This document shows positions 8,351 to 18,000 of a stretch of DNA of 64,000 nucleotides, in pieces; positions within the stretch are counted from its first letter, which is position 1, and each line of letters begins with the position of its first letter. The notes under the pieces are model-generated. The model had not been told where the DNA came from. It saw nothing but the letters and a program-made list of their open reading frames with translations, and did not search any database. The position numbers and the translations under genes are program-made. The DNA comes from Nitrospira sp. (GTDB taxonomy: Bacteria; Nitrospirota; Nitrospiria; Nitrospirales; Nitrospiraceae), in the NCBI GenBank assembly GCA_030123565.1, contig CP126122.1, positions 2,618,800 to 2,682,799 of the forward strand, read 5' to 3'.

Positions 8351-9304
8351 TCACGGCATCTTCAGCGTGAACCAGGTGGAGAGGGCCTTCATGCCGTTTC
8401 GTTCAATATTCGACCCATCCCACACCGCGAAGGCGATGGGCACCGAAGCGCCCGCCTTGAACTGGGTGTCGTTCGCATCGCTGGTTTCCAGCGAACGCTT
8501 CACGACGATACGCCAGGTCGGACCGACGCAGCAGCCGCCCTTGACGGAACCGGCCGGCTCCCACACGCCATTGCCGATCACATCTTGGTGGGCCTGGGTG
8601 GTCAACGTGCTGAATCCGTTGGCGTTCAGATCCTCAACGGAGCTGACGCGCAGGGTCGGATCAGACATGATGTTCCCGGACCAAATACCGGAATTGAATG
8701 GACCCAGGCTGCGACCGATACGATCCGGATAGGTCACCCCACCGGCCGGTTCTTCGAAGTAGTAGTCCCAGAAGATGCCGGGGTATTGATCATCCACATC
8801 CCACATTCCGGCACTATCCTTCCCGATATCCTTCTGCCACTCGGCATTCCACCGCCAAATGTTGACGGTTCCACCGGACTGACCCATACACTGGAACGGC
8901 GGGGCTCCCGCCGTGTTGACCGGGAACATGACCGCTGCCTGATCACGAAAATCCTGTGGTCCGATCGCCGTATCGTTCTTGGTCTGATCGGCCCAATCCA
9001 GGCGCAGCCCCAGTTCCTTCCCATTGCTGACCGCCTTCACGAACACCGATTTCACCGAAATATTCGGATGCATCGGCGTGGTGATGGTCTGGCCGCTCAA
9101 TGGAATGATGACACCCGGCACTCCTTCCCAAATGGGGTTCGCACCGTCCATCGGGATTGCCCCCTTGATCGCCTTCACGGGAATGGTCACCGGTTGGCTG
9201 ACCGCAAGGGGCACCTGCCCGATCGTCAACATGACGCCGACGATCAGCGCAGAGAGCAGAATGCCAAACACCAAACGCTTGTTGCGTGTCTGCATCAGTC
9301 TCAT
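8351..9304 (-). CDS. nxrC: NxrC-like gamma subunit of nitrite oxidoreductase
   Basis: 317-residue predicted gamma subunit: a haem b-binding EB_dh-type protein that would hand electrons from the iron-sulphur beta subunit to a cytochrome c. An uncleaved anchor or signal peptide spans residues 10-36. The CMGQ motif near residue 140 supplies the probable Met axial ligand, followed by VNIWRWNAEWQKD. SVEDLNANGFSTLTT and AVWDGSNIERNGMKALSTW are the other family blocks, and a CCVG pair occurs near residue 265. The start ATG has a good GAGGAGGG ribosome site. It follows the TorD-like chaperone gene by 100 nt and is closed by a hairpin, so the two form a compact unit. Catalytic nxrA and nxrB are not in the window. 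Confidence 0.85.
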   Translation of the reverse strand: MRLMQTRNKRLVFGILLSALIVGVMLTIGQVPLAVSQPVTIPVKAIKGAIPMDGANPIWEGVPGVIIPLSGQTITTPMHPNISVKSVFVKAVSNGKELGLRLDWADQTKNDTAIGPQDFRDQAAVMFPVNTAGAPPFQCMGQSGGTVNIWRWNAEWQKDIGKDSAGMWDVDDQYPGIFWDYYFEEPAGGVTYPDRIGRSLGPFNSGIWSGNIMSDPTLRVSSVEDLNANGFSTLTTQAHQDVIGNGVWEPAGSVKGGCCVGPTWRIVVKRSLETSDANDTQFKAGASVPIAFAVWDGSNIERNGMKALSTWFTLKMP

Positions 9305-9404
9305 TGCGTATGCCCTCCTCTGTAAGATTAATAAGAAAAAAGAACTGAAAACTTATAACGTCTCACGGAAACCGAATCCCGCACTGCCCGCAAACCGAGA
9401 ACCC

Positions 9405-10382
9405 CTACGCAGTTCCGACGGGGCCTTCACCCTTCTCGTCATCCTTCTCTTTCGTTTTCTGGTCCATGAAGGACTGGGCCCCGACCTCACTCAGCAGCAT
9501 GCTCAACTCATTCCCTTTGTCCTGCGCCCCACACTCGTAGGTTTGACCTTCCGGAGCATTGAAGGTAGCTGGTCTATAGTCCGCCTCAGAGTAGGGCTGC
9601 ACCGTCACCCCGAGGAAGGCGACTTCAAAATCCATCCATTCCGACATGCAATCGGCAATCAGCTTGAACAACCCGGTGTCCGATTTCTTCGCCAACATCC
9701 TGCAGAACAACGGCACCCACCGGCCGATATGATTCTTAATGAACTTCTTTTGCGCATCGACCACGATGTCCGTCTTCTCGATCCCATCGTGACAACGCGA
9801 ATAGGATTCCTTATAGGTCAAGAAATGCATGAATTCGAGTTCGACACTGAGGTGGTCCAGACGCTCATGAACGTCTTTCGAAAGTTCAACTCCGAAGGCC
9901 TTATAAAACCCTGCGATGTCCCCCATCACATGGGACTGCGCGAAGACGTGGTCGTTGCCGAAGAGGGTTTCATAAGGCGGACAATCGAGCGTGATCACAT
10001 TGGTGAACACCCGGCGATGTTCCGTTTGGAGGTCGCCGATTTGCCAATTGACGCACTCGGATGACACCAACTTCTCGATCTGGTCGAACTGCTTCTTCAT
10101 CAGAGCGATTTTCTGGCTCGCACGTTCGCCTCCGATTCCATCGAGCGCCACGCGAAGACCTTCCAATGCCGCGCGTCCGTCTTCGACGAATTCACCACAC
10201 TGCAAATAATCCAAAAATTCCTCATCCTCCGGATACAATAAACTCCAGGAGAAGAGAAGGTAGATTTTGCTGCGATTGAGCGCGCGTTCAACGGCCGGCG
10301 AATCTTTGATGGGGACCGCCTGCGGGGGAGCGACTGCGGTGGAGGACGGGGAGGTAGGCTGCACGACTTGTTTCGATGTCAT
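9405..10382 (-). CDS. TorD/NarJ-family molybdoenzyme chaperone
   Basis: 325-residue cytoplasmic assembly factor. Such chaperones bind the apo catalytic subunit and its Tat signal until the molybdenum cofactor is inserted. Helical TorD/NarJ features are visible: RSKIYLLFSWSLLYPEDEEFLDYLQ at the start of the domain, LQTEHRRVFTNV followed by CPPYETLFG, and LDHLSVELEFMHFLTYKE in the middle. The ATG at 10382 is preferred over the upstream GTG at 10400 because GAGGAG lies 10 nt before it. An unstructured Pro/Ser/Ala segment (residues 1-30) precedes the domain and a charged tail follows it. A strong promoter lies about 85 nt upstream. Confidence 0.88.
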   Translation of the reverse strand: MTSKQVVQPTSPSSTAVAPPQAVPIKDSPAVERALNRSKIYLLFSWSLLYPEDEEFLDYLQCGEFVEDGRAALEGLRVALDGIGGERASQKIALMKKQFDQIEKLVSSECVNWQIGDLQTEHRRVFTNVITLDCPPYETLFGNDHVFAQSHVMGDIAGFYKAFGVELSKDVHERLDHLSVELEFMHFLTYKESYSRCHDGIEKTDIVVDAQKKFIKNHIGRWVPLFCRMLAKKSDTGLFKLIADCMSEWMDFEVAFLGVTVQPYSEADYRPATFNAPEGQTYECGAQDKGNELSMLLSEVGAQSFMDQKTKEKDDEKGEGPVGTA

Positions 10383-10465
10383 ACGGATCTTACTCCTCAC
10401 CTCAACATGTTGCGTATTTTACTCGCACACCACGCAACACCTGAGTCCTGCGGCACAGGAGGCGT

Positions 10466-10494
10466 ATGATAGGTAAAGGAGAAAGGGATGTCAA
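10466..10494 (-). promoter_or_regulatory. Strong sigma70-type promoter for the chaperone and nxrC genes
   Basis: On the minus strand TTGACA (10489-10494) is followed by a 17-nt spacer and TATCAT (10466-10471), close to consensus. The start point would be near 10459, leaving a leader of about 75 nt before the ATG at 10382. Confidence 0.75.
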
Positions 10495-10592
10495 GCATGA
10501 ACTCTCTCCTCCTTGCCTTCGCCACAAGTGCCGACGTTTCAATAATTTGCCTGATTTTTTCACCCTTCGAACCGGCTTGATGCAGTGTGAAT

Positions 10593-11201
10593 TCAACGGC
10601 CCATCGCACCGGCAGCCAGGTTGCGTGCCGGTGTTACCTTGATCGCAATGCGATCATTGACGGTTTTACAAATCTGCTCGCACATGCCACACCCGACACA
10701 ATGCTCTTGGGCCACCACCAGACGGAGCGCATCGAAATCCATCGAGAGCGCCTCGACCGGACATTTCGATACGCAGGCATGACAACCCTGCCCCGCGGTA
10801 CAGACACGGTGCGATACCGTCGCCACCCCCATCCGCACCTCGAAACAATCCGTGACCGGCAAGAGCGCGTCCGTCGCGCAGGCTGCAATACAGGGAAAAT
10901 CTTCGCACAACTCGCAGGCGACTTGATTCGCAAAAATCACCGGGGTGCCGTTCGATACGTCGCTCACGATCGCCCCCGGCGGACAAGCCTTGATACAGTC
11001 GCTGCAGCGCGTGCACCGTTCCAGAAACAGGGATTCATCGACGGCTCCCGGAGGACGCAGCCAGTCGCTTCGCACCGACGGAGCAGGCTGCTCGCGGGGT
11101 GCGTCTTTGTGGACCGCAAACTCACGCGCCGCCTTGGCCACCGAGACGACGGAGTCTTTCAGAAAATCACGACGCCCGTATGTTGGATCACCGGCCACCA
11201 A
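10593..11201 (-). CDS. Four-cluster ferredoxin-type protein (NapF/NapG-like)
   Basis: 202-residue iron-sulphur protein with four cysteine groups that fit 4Fe-4S clusters: CTRCSDCIKACP, CELCEDFPCIAAC, CTAGQGCHACVSKCP and CVGCGMCEQIC. The N-terminus has GRRDFLKD, which matches the core of a Tat signal, but no strong hydrophobic stretch follows, so export is doubtful. The overall pattern is that of NapF/NapG and MauM-type ferredoxins. It is 9 nt downstream of the HExxH gene on the same strand. A role in electron transfer or maturation around nitrite oxidoreductase is inferred from the locus. Confidence 0.85.
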   Translation of the reverse strand: MVAGDPTYGRRDFLKDSVVSVAKAAREFAVHKDAPREQPAPSVRSDWLRPPGAVDESLFLERCTRCSDCIKACPPGAIVSDVSNGTPVIFANQVACELCEDFPCIAACATDALLPVTDCFEVRMGVATVSHRVCTAGQGCHACVSKCPVEALSMDFDALRLVVAQEHCVGCGMCEQICKTVNDRIAIKVTPARNLAAGAMGR

Positions 11202-11210
11202 AGTCCTCGA

Positions 11211-12242
11211 CTACATCACACCGTCGGCGCGTAACTTGTATACTTCCACGCAACGATCACAAGCCCCATACTCCACATCCCACCCCGGATGGTTCTCGCG
11301 AATGAAATCCAGGATGTACCCTTCCACCTTGGTATCCAGATCTTCCACCCATGAATAGGTCGGGAATCGGCACAAGGGACAGGGAAACCCCGGCATGAGC
11401 ATGACCTTGGTGCCGGTCTCCGGAACTTCTCCGCCCTCGACATCCACGGCGCGATCCAAAATGCGCAACGTGTCGGTCGCCATTTCCACCAATTCGGAAT
11501 GGGTGAAATAACTCGTCTGCCACAGGCCTTCAAACACCGATTTCAATTGAGCCGGGGGAATCTTCCGATACCACGACCGAAACTCCTTGAACCGGTCTTC
11601 CTTCGGCAACATCGGTTCCTTGCCTGCGGCGATCAACCGGCTGTCGACGCTGATATTCCAGAGAATGCGGTAGCGATGCAGAATGAGCGTTTCTTCCCCG
11701 GGGTTTTGCCCGACCCTCGTATCGGGATCGTAGCCGAATGCCGGATCGAGCATGTCGTGGATGTGCATCAACTCGTGGCGGCAGTAGCGCGTCAAGGCCG
11801 GATCGTAGAACCGTCGCGGAATCAACTTGATGCCGACCCCCTTCAAGCCCTTTTCCTCGAACTGCTTGGCCAGGTCGTGTTCGACGGAGCCCCATTTGCG
11901 CAACACATCGACGCCTTCCTGATCTTCCTTCAGCACCCCCTTGACCAACACGATTCCGACACGCTGCTTGAGTTCGGGAAACTCGTTGAATGCATCGCGG
12001 ATGATGTCGGAGAAACCCCAGATTCCAAACAAATACTGATACAGTTTTTTGAACTCCGCCTCGCGATCATCGAGCGTAAATTTTTCATAGATCGGATCGG
12101 CCAGTTCATGAAACTCTTTATAGTACGTCGGATCTCCTTCCCGTTCCGTTTTTTCAATGAAGGAGTCGATCACTTCCTGCAAGAGGGCCGGCTGAAAACG
12201 GATCTCCATCGACGACTTGGACGCTTCTACTCCGGTTGCCAT
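11211..12242 (-). CDS. HExxH-motif protein with cysteine pairs, function unknown
   Basis: 343-residue soluble protein. HELMHIHDMLDPAFGYDPD near residue 155 gives a HExxH zinc-metallopeptidase-like motif. Two C-terminal CxxC pairs (CPLC near residue 293, CDRC near residue 330) could bind zinc or form a rubredoxin-like knuckle. Many conserved-looking aromatic and charged residues occur between them, but I do not recognise a named family. No signal peptide or membrane segment is seen. It heads an operon with the ferredoxin-type gene, under a promoter with a perfect TATAAT. A maturation protease for the nitrite oxidoreductase system is possible but untested. Confidence 0.78.
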   Translation of the reverse strand: MATGVEASKSSMEIRFQPALLQEVIDSFIEKTEREGDPTYYKEFHELADPIYEKFTLDDREAEFKKLYQYLFGIWGFSDIIRDAFNEFPELKQRVGIVLVKGVLKEDQEGVDVLRKWGSVEHDLAKQFEEKGLKGVGIKLIPRRFYDPALTRYCRHELMHIHDMLDPAFGYDPDTRVGQNPGEETLILHRYRILWNISVDSRLIAAGKEPMLPKEDRFKEFRSWYRKIPPAQLKSVFEGLWQTSYFTHSELVEMATDTLRILDRAVDVEGGEVPETGTKVMLMPGFPCPLCRFPTYSWVEDLDTKVEGYILDFIRENHPGWDVEYGACDRCVEVYKLRADGVM

Positions 12243-12297
12243 AAGACCTCACCTCTTCTGGTTCAATGACGAGCTGAAACCCGCGCGAGTGCTGAAC

Positions 12298-12327
12298 TTG
12301 ACTTGCTCCCGGTCCTTCTCTTACGAT
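12298..12327 (+). promoter_or_regulatory. Candidate promoter for the WD40 gene
   Basis: TTGACT (12298-12303), an 18-nt spacer and TACGAT (12322-12327) point to the WD40 gene. The leader would be about 100 nt. It overlaps the divergent promoter region of the HExxH gene. Confidence 0.45.
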
Positions 12328-12344
12328 CGGTCGAACGACCGCCG

Positions 12345-12374
12345 ATTATACAAACCCCTCGGCGATGTTTGCAA
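12345..12374 (-). promoter_or_regulatory. Promoter for the HExxH/ferredoxin operon
   Basis: On the minus strand TTGCAA (12369-12374), an 18-nt spacer and a perfect TATAAT (12345-12350). Transcription would begin near 12338, about 95 nt before the ATG at 12242. Confidence 0.65.
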
Positions 12375-12436
12375 ACCGTCGAGGGCCAGCGGGGGCTGCT
12401 GCCTCCGCTCAGCACAGGGACGAGGCATAGACTGTT

Positions 12437-13552
12437 ATGAGCAATCACATCACTGCGCCCCCGACGCCGCACAATGCCGGACAATTGAACGGCCCGGGAG
12501 AATCCGCTTCCCCGGCAACATCACCAGCCATCGATTACCTGGAGTACTGGAAGGCAGGTCTGCGGGAACTCAAGACCTTTCGAGGACATTCACACGGCAT
12601 CTGGGCCGTGGCCTACGCTCCGGACGGACAAACCCTCGTCAGCGGAGGCGTGGATCGATATGTCCGGGTCTGGGACATCGAAACCGGACGGCTGCTCCGT
12701 TCCTTGCGTGGCCACACCGCCGACATTCGCGCCTTGGTCTTCACCCCGGATGGCCGCACGCTCGCCTCAGGCAGCGAAGACCGTACGATCCGCCTCTGGA
12801 ACCCCAAAACGGGGGAACCGACCAAGCTCCTCTTTACACGCTACGACCACAATGTGTGCAGCCTGTCCCTCTCACCGGACGGCCTCATGTTGGCTCGCGG
12901 CAGCCACAACAAAGACATCAAGATCTGGGAAGTCACGACCGGAACCGACCTCATGACCCTGCTGGGCAAAGACCAATACGACCACCACTGGTCGGTCTGT
13001 GTGGCCTTTTCGCCCGACGGCATCCACCTCGCCAGCGGATCCGACATCGGCAAGATCAGAATCTGGGAGGTGCTGCCGAGCGGAGAGGAAAAGATCCTCC
13101 ACAACGGGCATTGGCAGGAGTCCGAGGAAGACTCGACGGAAACCCGCGGCTTTTTCATCGAGGACGACGGGGGATTCCAGAAACCGATGGAATATTGGAT
13201 CGGCGCGATGATCTTCACACCGGACGGGAAAATTCTCATCACCGGCAGCCGGGACAACACGATCCGGTTCTTCGAGATGCCGACCATGAACGAACTGCGC
13301 GTCTTGCGCGGGCACAACGGCTGGGTGCGGGCCCTGGCCGTCTCGCCGGATGGAAAAGTCCTCATCAGTTCCGGCGACGACAACACGATCCGCTTCTGGG
13401 ACATCGCCACGGGCCGCAATTTCCGAACCGACAAGAGCCATACCGGACCGGTGCGCGGCATCGCCTTCTCACCGGACGGATTGCGCCTCGCCAGCGCCTC
13501 CTGGGACCGCACCGTGAAACTCTGGGAAGGCGGCCCTGAGCCGTCGGAATAA
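12437..13552 (+). CDS. WD40-repeat beta-propeller protein
   Basis: 371-residue protein consisting almost wholly of seven WD40 blades, ending at VRVWD, IRLWN, IKIWE, IRIWE, IRFFE, IRFWD and VKLWE, enough for one closed propeller. Characteristic FSPDG and LASGSxD turns occur in each. The fourth-to-fifth blade junction has an acidic insertion (residues about 220-255). There is no signal peptide, so it should be a cytoplasmic scaffold. It is transcribed divergently from the HExxH operon and convergently with the response regulator, whose stop is 9 nt away. Confidence 0.9.
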   Translation: MSNHITAPPTPHNAGQLNGPGESASPATSPAIDYLEYWKAGLRELKTFRGHSHGIWAVAYAPDGQTLVSGGVDRYVRVWDIETGRLLRSLRGHTADIRALVFTPDGRTLASGSEDRTIRLWNPKTGEPTKLLFTRYDHNVCSLSLSPDGLMLARGSHNKDIKIWEVTTGTDLMTLLGKDQYDHHWSVCVAFSPDGIHLASGSDIGKIRIWEVLPSGEEKILHNGHWQESEEDSTETRGFFIEDDGGFQKPMEYWIGAMIFTPDGKILITGSRDNTIRFFEMPTMNELRVLRGHNGWVRALAVSPDGKVLISSGDDNTIRFWDIATGRNFRTDKSHTGPVRGIAFSPDGLRLASASWDRTVKLWEGGPEPSE

Positions 13553-13560
13553 TTTAACCG

Positions 13561-15006
13561 TCATTCTTCCTCCGCCTCGCCCTTGGCGGAGGAGATGCCG
13601 TACCGTTTACACTTATCCCACAGAGCCTTTCGAGAGAGCCCCAGCACCGTAGCGGCACTGGTGCGATTGCCCTCCACCTGTTTCAACACGCCGAGAATAT
13701 AGTCCCGCTCGAATTCCTCCCTGGCCGTGGCAAGGGTCGCCGGCGCGACCTCTATCGGCTTCTTAGCCTCCACCGCCAATCCTTCCGCACAAAATCCGCA
13801 AGCCGCTTGAGGCGTCCCGCCGAGATAGGGGCATGTTTGAAACCCGCAGAGATCCCACGGCTGCAGCGATTCCCCCTCTCGTCCCAAGGCGACGGCGCGC
13901 TCGACCATCTGCTCCAGTTCACCGACATTGCCGGGAAACGAATAGCGCAGCAACAATTCCCTGCTGGGTTGCGCAAACCCTTCGAGGGCCTTGCCGAGCT
14001 TTGCCGATCGCGTCTCAAGAACATGCTCGGCAATGACCAACACATCCTCCCGCCGTTCACGCAAAGACGGCACATCGATCTGAACGGCGGCGAGATGGTC
14101 GTAGAGATCGCGGTGAAACCGACCCTGAGCCACCCGCTCCCTCAGATCCTGCTGTGACGCGCAGACGATCCGGACATCGACCTCGATCGCTTCCCGTCCA
14201 CCGACACGTTCGAACCGCCCCTCCCGGAGCACACCCAGCAGCTTCTCCTGGCTGGCGGAGGGCAGCATGTCGATCTCGTCGAGGAACAATGTCCCTTTGT
14301 GAGCCAGTTCGAACCGGCCCCGCCTCTGACGAAGCGCTCCCGGGAACGCCCCCTTTTCGTGGCCGAAGAGTTCCGCTTCCAACAGGGGCTCGGGAAGGTC
14401 CGCACAACAGACCTTGATCAAGGGCTGATCCCGCCGCGGGCTGTTCAAATGGATGGCATGGGCGACCAACTCCTTGCCGGTACCGCGCTCACCGACGATC
14501 GAGACCGCCGAATCAGTGGCCGCCACCAGTTTGATCTTCTCCAGCAACGCCCGCATGTGGTGGTTGCACCCGAGAATGCCGCCGAAGCTGAACCGATCTT
14601 CCAATACCTCTTTGAGCTCGAGATTTTCACGCCGCAACCTCAGCACTTTTCCGACGCGCTCCACGATCAGCAGCAACTCGTCCATTTGAAACGGCTTGGT
14701 GATGTAGTCGTAGGCCCCCAGTTTGATCGCGCCGACGGCCGTATCGACCGACCCATGGGCGGTAATCAAGATCACTTCCGTCGCAGGGCTCCGCTCTTTG
14801 CAGGCCTTCAGAATCGTGAGCCCGTCGGCGCCGGGAAGGCGCAGGTCGGTAATCACGATGTCGAACCGGCGCGCCCCGAGGATCGCCACCCCTTCCGTCC
14901 CGGTCGCCGCGGCCGTCACCTCGCACCCGATCCCTTCCAAGGCATCCACCATGGACAACCGCATCAACGGTTCGTCATCGACGATGAGTATGTCGAGCCC
15001 CTTCAC
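13561..15006 (-). CDS. NtrC-family response regulator with altered GAFTGA loop
   Basis: 481-residue regulator: receiver domain (D10, D11, phosphoacceptor D54, T82, K104), AAA+ domain (Walker A GERGTGKE at 172-179, Walker B TLFLDEI at 239-245, VPSLRERREDV), and a Fis-type helix-turn-helix at the C-terminus. GTG at 15006 is taken as the start because it overlaps the kinase stop (GTGA), implying translational coupling; longer upstream starts would overlap the kinase deeply. Three oddities: the sigma54-contacting GAFTGA loop reads GAFPGA (219-224), the usual GNVREL reads GNVGEL near 359-364, and four cysteines (387, 392, 403, 406) lie between the AAA+ and DNA-binding domains. It may therefore not be a standard sigma54 activator. 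Confidence 0.9.
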   Translation of the reverse strand: MKGLDILIVDDEPLMRLSMVDALEGIGCEVTAAATGTEGVAILGARRFDIVITDLRLPGADGLTILKACKERSPATEVILITAHGSVDTAVGAIKLGAYDYITKPFQMDELLLIVERVGKVLRLRRENLELKEVLEDRFSFGGILGCNHHMRALLEKIKLVAATDSAVSIVGERGTGKELVAHAIHLNSPRRDQPLIKVCCADLPEPLLEAELFGHEKGAFPGALRQRRGRFELAHKGTLFLDEIDMLPSASQEKLLGVLREGRFERVGGREAIEVDVRIVCASQQDLRERVAQGRFHRDLYDHLAAVQIDVPSLRERREDVLVIAEHVLETRSAKLGKALEGFAQPSRELLLRYSFPGNVGELEQMVERAVALGREGESLQPWDLCGFQTCPYLGGTPQAACGFCAEGLAVEAKKPIEVAPATLATAREEFERDYILGVLKQVEGNRTSAATVLGLSRKALWDKCKRYGISSAKGEAEEE

Positions 15007-18000
15007 GAAAACCTCCCGATGGCATACCGTTCCGTCGAGAGCGGAATCGATACGGTGAATGTCGTGCCCTTCCCGGCTTCGCTCTCGACAAAAATCTTGC
15101 CCCCGTGCCGTTCCACGATGCCCAGGCTGACCGACAGGCCGAGCCCTGTCCCTTCCCCTTCGTTCTTCGTCGTAAAAAACGGATCGAAGATCCGAGGCAA
15201 CACCGAGGCGGAGATTCCGCAACCTGAATCCTGAATGTGGACCAGGCAATTGGATCCGTCCACCGCGGTGCGAATGGTCAGCACTCCGCCGGTCCGCATC
15301 GCCTGAATCGCATTCAAAATGAGGTTCATCAATACCTGCTCCATCATGTGGCGATCGATCATGATGTCGGGCAGATCACCGGCCAACGCCGTTTCCAGCC
15401 GTACCCCATGGGTCACGAACAGGTGATCCGTCAACAGCAAGACTCGGTTGATGACCTGATTGATGTCGGCCAGCGCCAATTCCGGATTGTGCTGCTGGGA
15501 AAAGTCGAGGAGTTGCCTCACGATCTTCTGCACCCGCCGCAGTCCGTCTTCCATCGAAGCCAGATACTCCTCTTGCCTTGAGGGCGAGAGGGTACCTTTC
15601 CGCAGGTTGTACAGACAGTTCAGAATGCCGCCCAGGGGGTTGTTGATCTCGTGCGCCACCCCTGCGGCCAGTTTTCCCACCGACGCCAACTTTTCTGAAT
15701 TTCTGATTTGCTGTTCCAGCTTCTTGGTGTCGGTCATGTCGCGCGCGATGCCGAGCACCCCCAAGATCTCCCCCTCCACGCCGTGGAGCGGCGAGACGCT
15801 GACCATGGCGAGACGGGCCTCGCCCGATTTGGTCAGCACTTCGACCTCATAGACCTGTTTGACGCCGATATCCAGGGTCGATTTCAAGCGGCGGCCCCGA
15901 TGTCGCTTCGACAGCAAGGCCAAATAGGGCCGTCCCAGCAAATCTTCCTTTTCGTAACCCCAGGCCGTGATCTTGCTGTTGACATAGGTAAAACACTGGT
16001 CGCTGTCGAGGGTATAGATGACATCGTTGGCATTTTCCAGCAGGTTTTGGAGGTACTGCTTGGTTTCCTCGATCTCGCGGGTCCGCTCGGTGACCTTCGC
16101 CTCCAGTTCCTGCTGGTACGTATGCATCTGCCGTTCAAGGCGTTTTCGATCGGTGATATCGCGGAGCTGAACCATGCCCCAGGTATGGTCGCTGCCACGC
16201 ACCAGGATCAGATCCATCTCCACCGGCGTCTCCTTGCCGGCTGCATCGAGCACGGTGATCTCCTGGGTCGGCACCTGGCGTTCGCCGGCACGAATCTTCG
16301 CCAGCAACGTTTTCATCTCGGCGTGGTGGATCGGCTGGACCACATCGAGAATACTGCTTCCCACCACCTGCTGCTCCGAGTAACCCAGCGCCTGCTCTTC
16401 CCGCTTATTGACCGCCACGATCACCCCATCTTCTCCCACCATGAAGACGGAATCCGCGACCAGATCGAACAGCGCCTTATAGCGCTCCTGCGAAGCGACC
16501 AATTGCTGCGTGCGGTCGTTGACCGCCTGTTCGAGTTGGGTCGTGTAGCGATGGATTTGCTCCTCCAGCAGACGCCGTTCCGTCACGTCGCGGACGAACG
16601 CGCGGGAATGGACCAGCCCCCCGCCGCTCTCGAAGAGCGCCGTCGCGTGGATCTCCACATCGATCGGATGGCCGTCCGCCGCCACGAACACCGTTTCAAT
16701 CGTGCTGCGCCCCTGCGAAACCAGCCGCTCCAGATAGGCCAACACCTCCGTTTCGCGCCCTTTGGGCACCAGGTCCCAGAGACGCATCTGCAGCATTTCC
16801 TCCAGCTGATACCCGAGCTTGTCCAGACCGGTCTTGTTCACATGTACGAACTGGCCGGCCTTGTTCAGCTGATAGATCATTTCCGGTGAATGTTCGATGA
16901 GATCGCGGTACCGAGCCTCCAATCGGCGGACATCCTCCATCCGGTGCTCGATCTGTTCGAACGAGACGCGCAGGTTGGAGGCCATCTTGTTGAAGGCCTC
17001 GGCCAGTTGCTCGATTTCATCACCGGTCTTGAGATTGAGTTGCTGGTCCAACCGCCCGCTGCCGATTCTCTGCACTCCCTCGTGCAGCAATCCGATCGGG
17101 CGGGCGATCCGCCGCGCAACGGTCAGACCGGTAAGTAGCAGCACGCCGAATACCCCCAATCCATAGACCGTCACCTGCCACACCAGCCTGGACAGGGGCG
17201 CATAGGATTCTCCCGGGTCCTGTCGCACAAAGGTGACCCATCGCTTGCCGCCCAGACTGTCCGGTGCCAGATTGTCACCGAGACGCACCGGGGCGAACCC
17301 CACGATCGAGTTCTGTCCGCCATGCGAATCGTTCGCCGCCGTGGTCCAGCCGGCATGGCTTGCATTGATGGCGCTCACCAACTCCGGCTTCACCGTATGT
17401 TCTTCCGGCGACAGAATGGGACAGACCAACGGAACACCGTCCGAATTGAACAACATCGCATGTCCCGTCCGCCCCACGGTGACTTCCGAAATGGAATGGA
17501 ACAGCGTGTCCCGGCGCAAAAGGACCGTCACTGCGCCGATCGTCGTGTGCTGTTCATCGTCGATGATCGGCGCCGACATGGTGACGACATGGGTACCGAA
17601 GGCGGGATCGAAAAAAATATCGCTGACGAAGACCTTGCCCGCTCCGCGCTTCACCATCGCCTGCCACCAGGCCGTCTTCCCATAGTAATACTCGACTTGC
17701 GGAATGGAACTCACCACGAGCGCGCCGCGGTTGTCCGTCACGAAAATCCCGACATAGTCGGCTTTCCGGATGTCGTGCCACCTGATCAGATAATTGGTCA
17801 CGATCCGGTTGATGAAGAGCGGAAATTCGTTTTGCTTGTCCCGCTGCCGCCATCGCTGCTGCCAGGCCTTGATCATGGACTGGACGGTCTTCTCGTCCTT
17901 ATCCAGGTAGGAGCGGTTGGACTCCGTCACGGACGTGCGGAGGAAGGGTGTGGAGGCCAACTGCTGCGCCTCGTTCATGCCGCGCGTGACCTGCATCTCG

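Noticed and set aside
8056..8370. Plus-strand frame of 104 codons in the 8.1-8.4 kb gap
   Set aside because: It covers a promoter and a terminator of minus-strand genes and has no ribosome site or recognisable domain.
10489..10581. Short plus-strand frame of 30 codons with a GGAGA site
   Set aside because: It lies on the reverse of the strong promoter for the chaperone gene and has no recognisable features.
12217..13539. Second plus-strand frame over the WD40 gene
   Set aside because: Shifted frame of the same region; the WD repeats are only in the frame starting at 12437.
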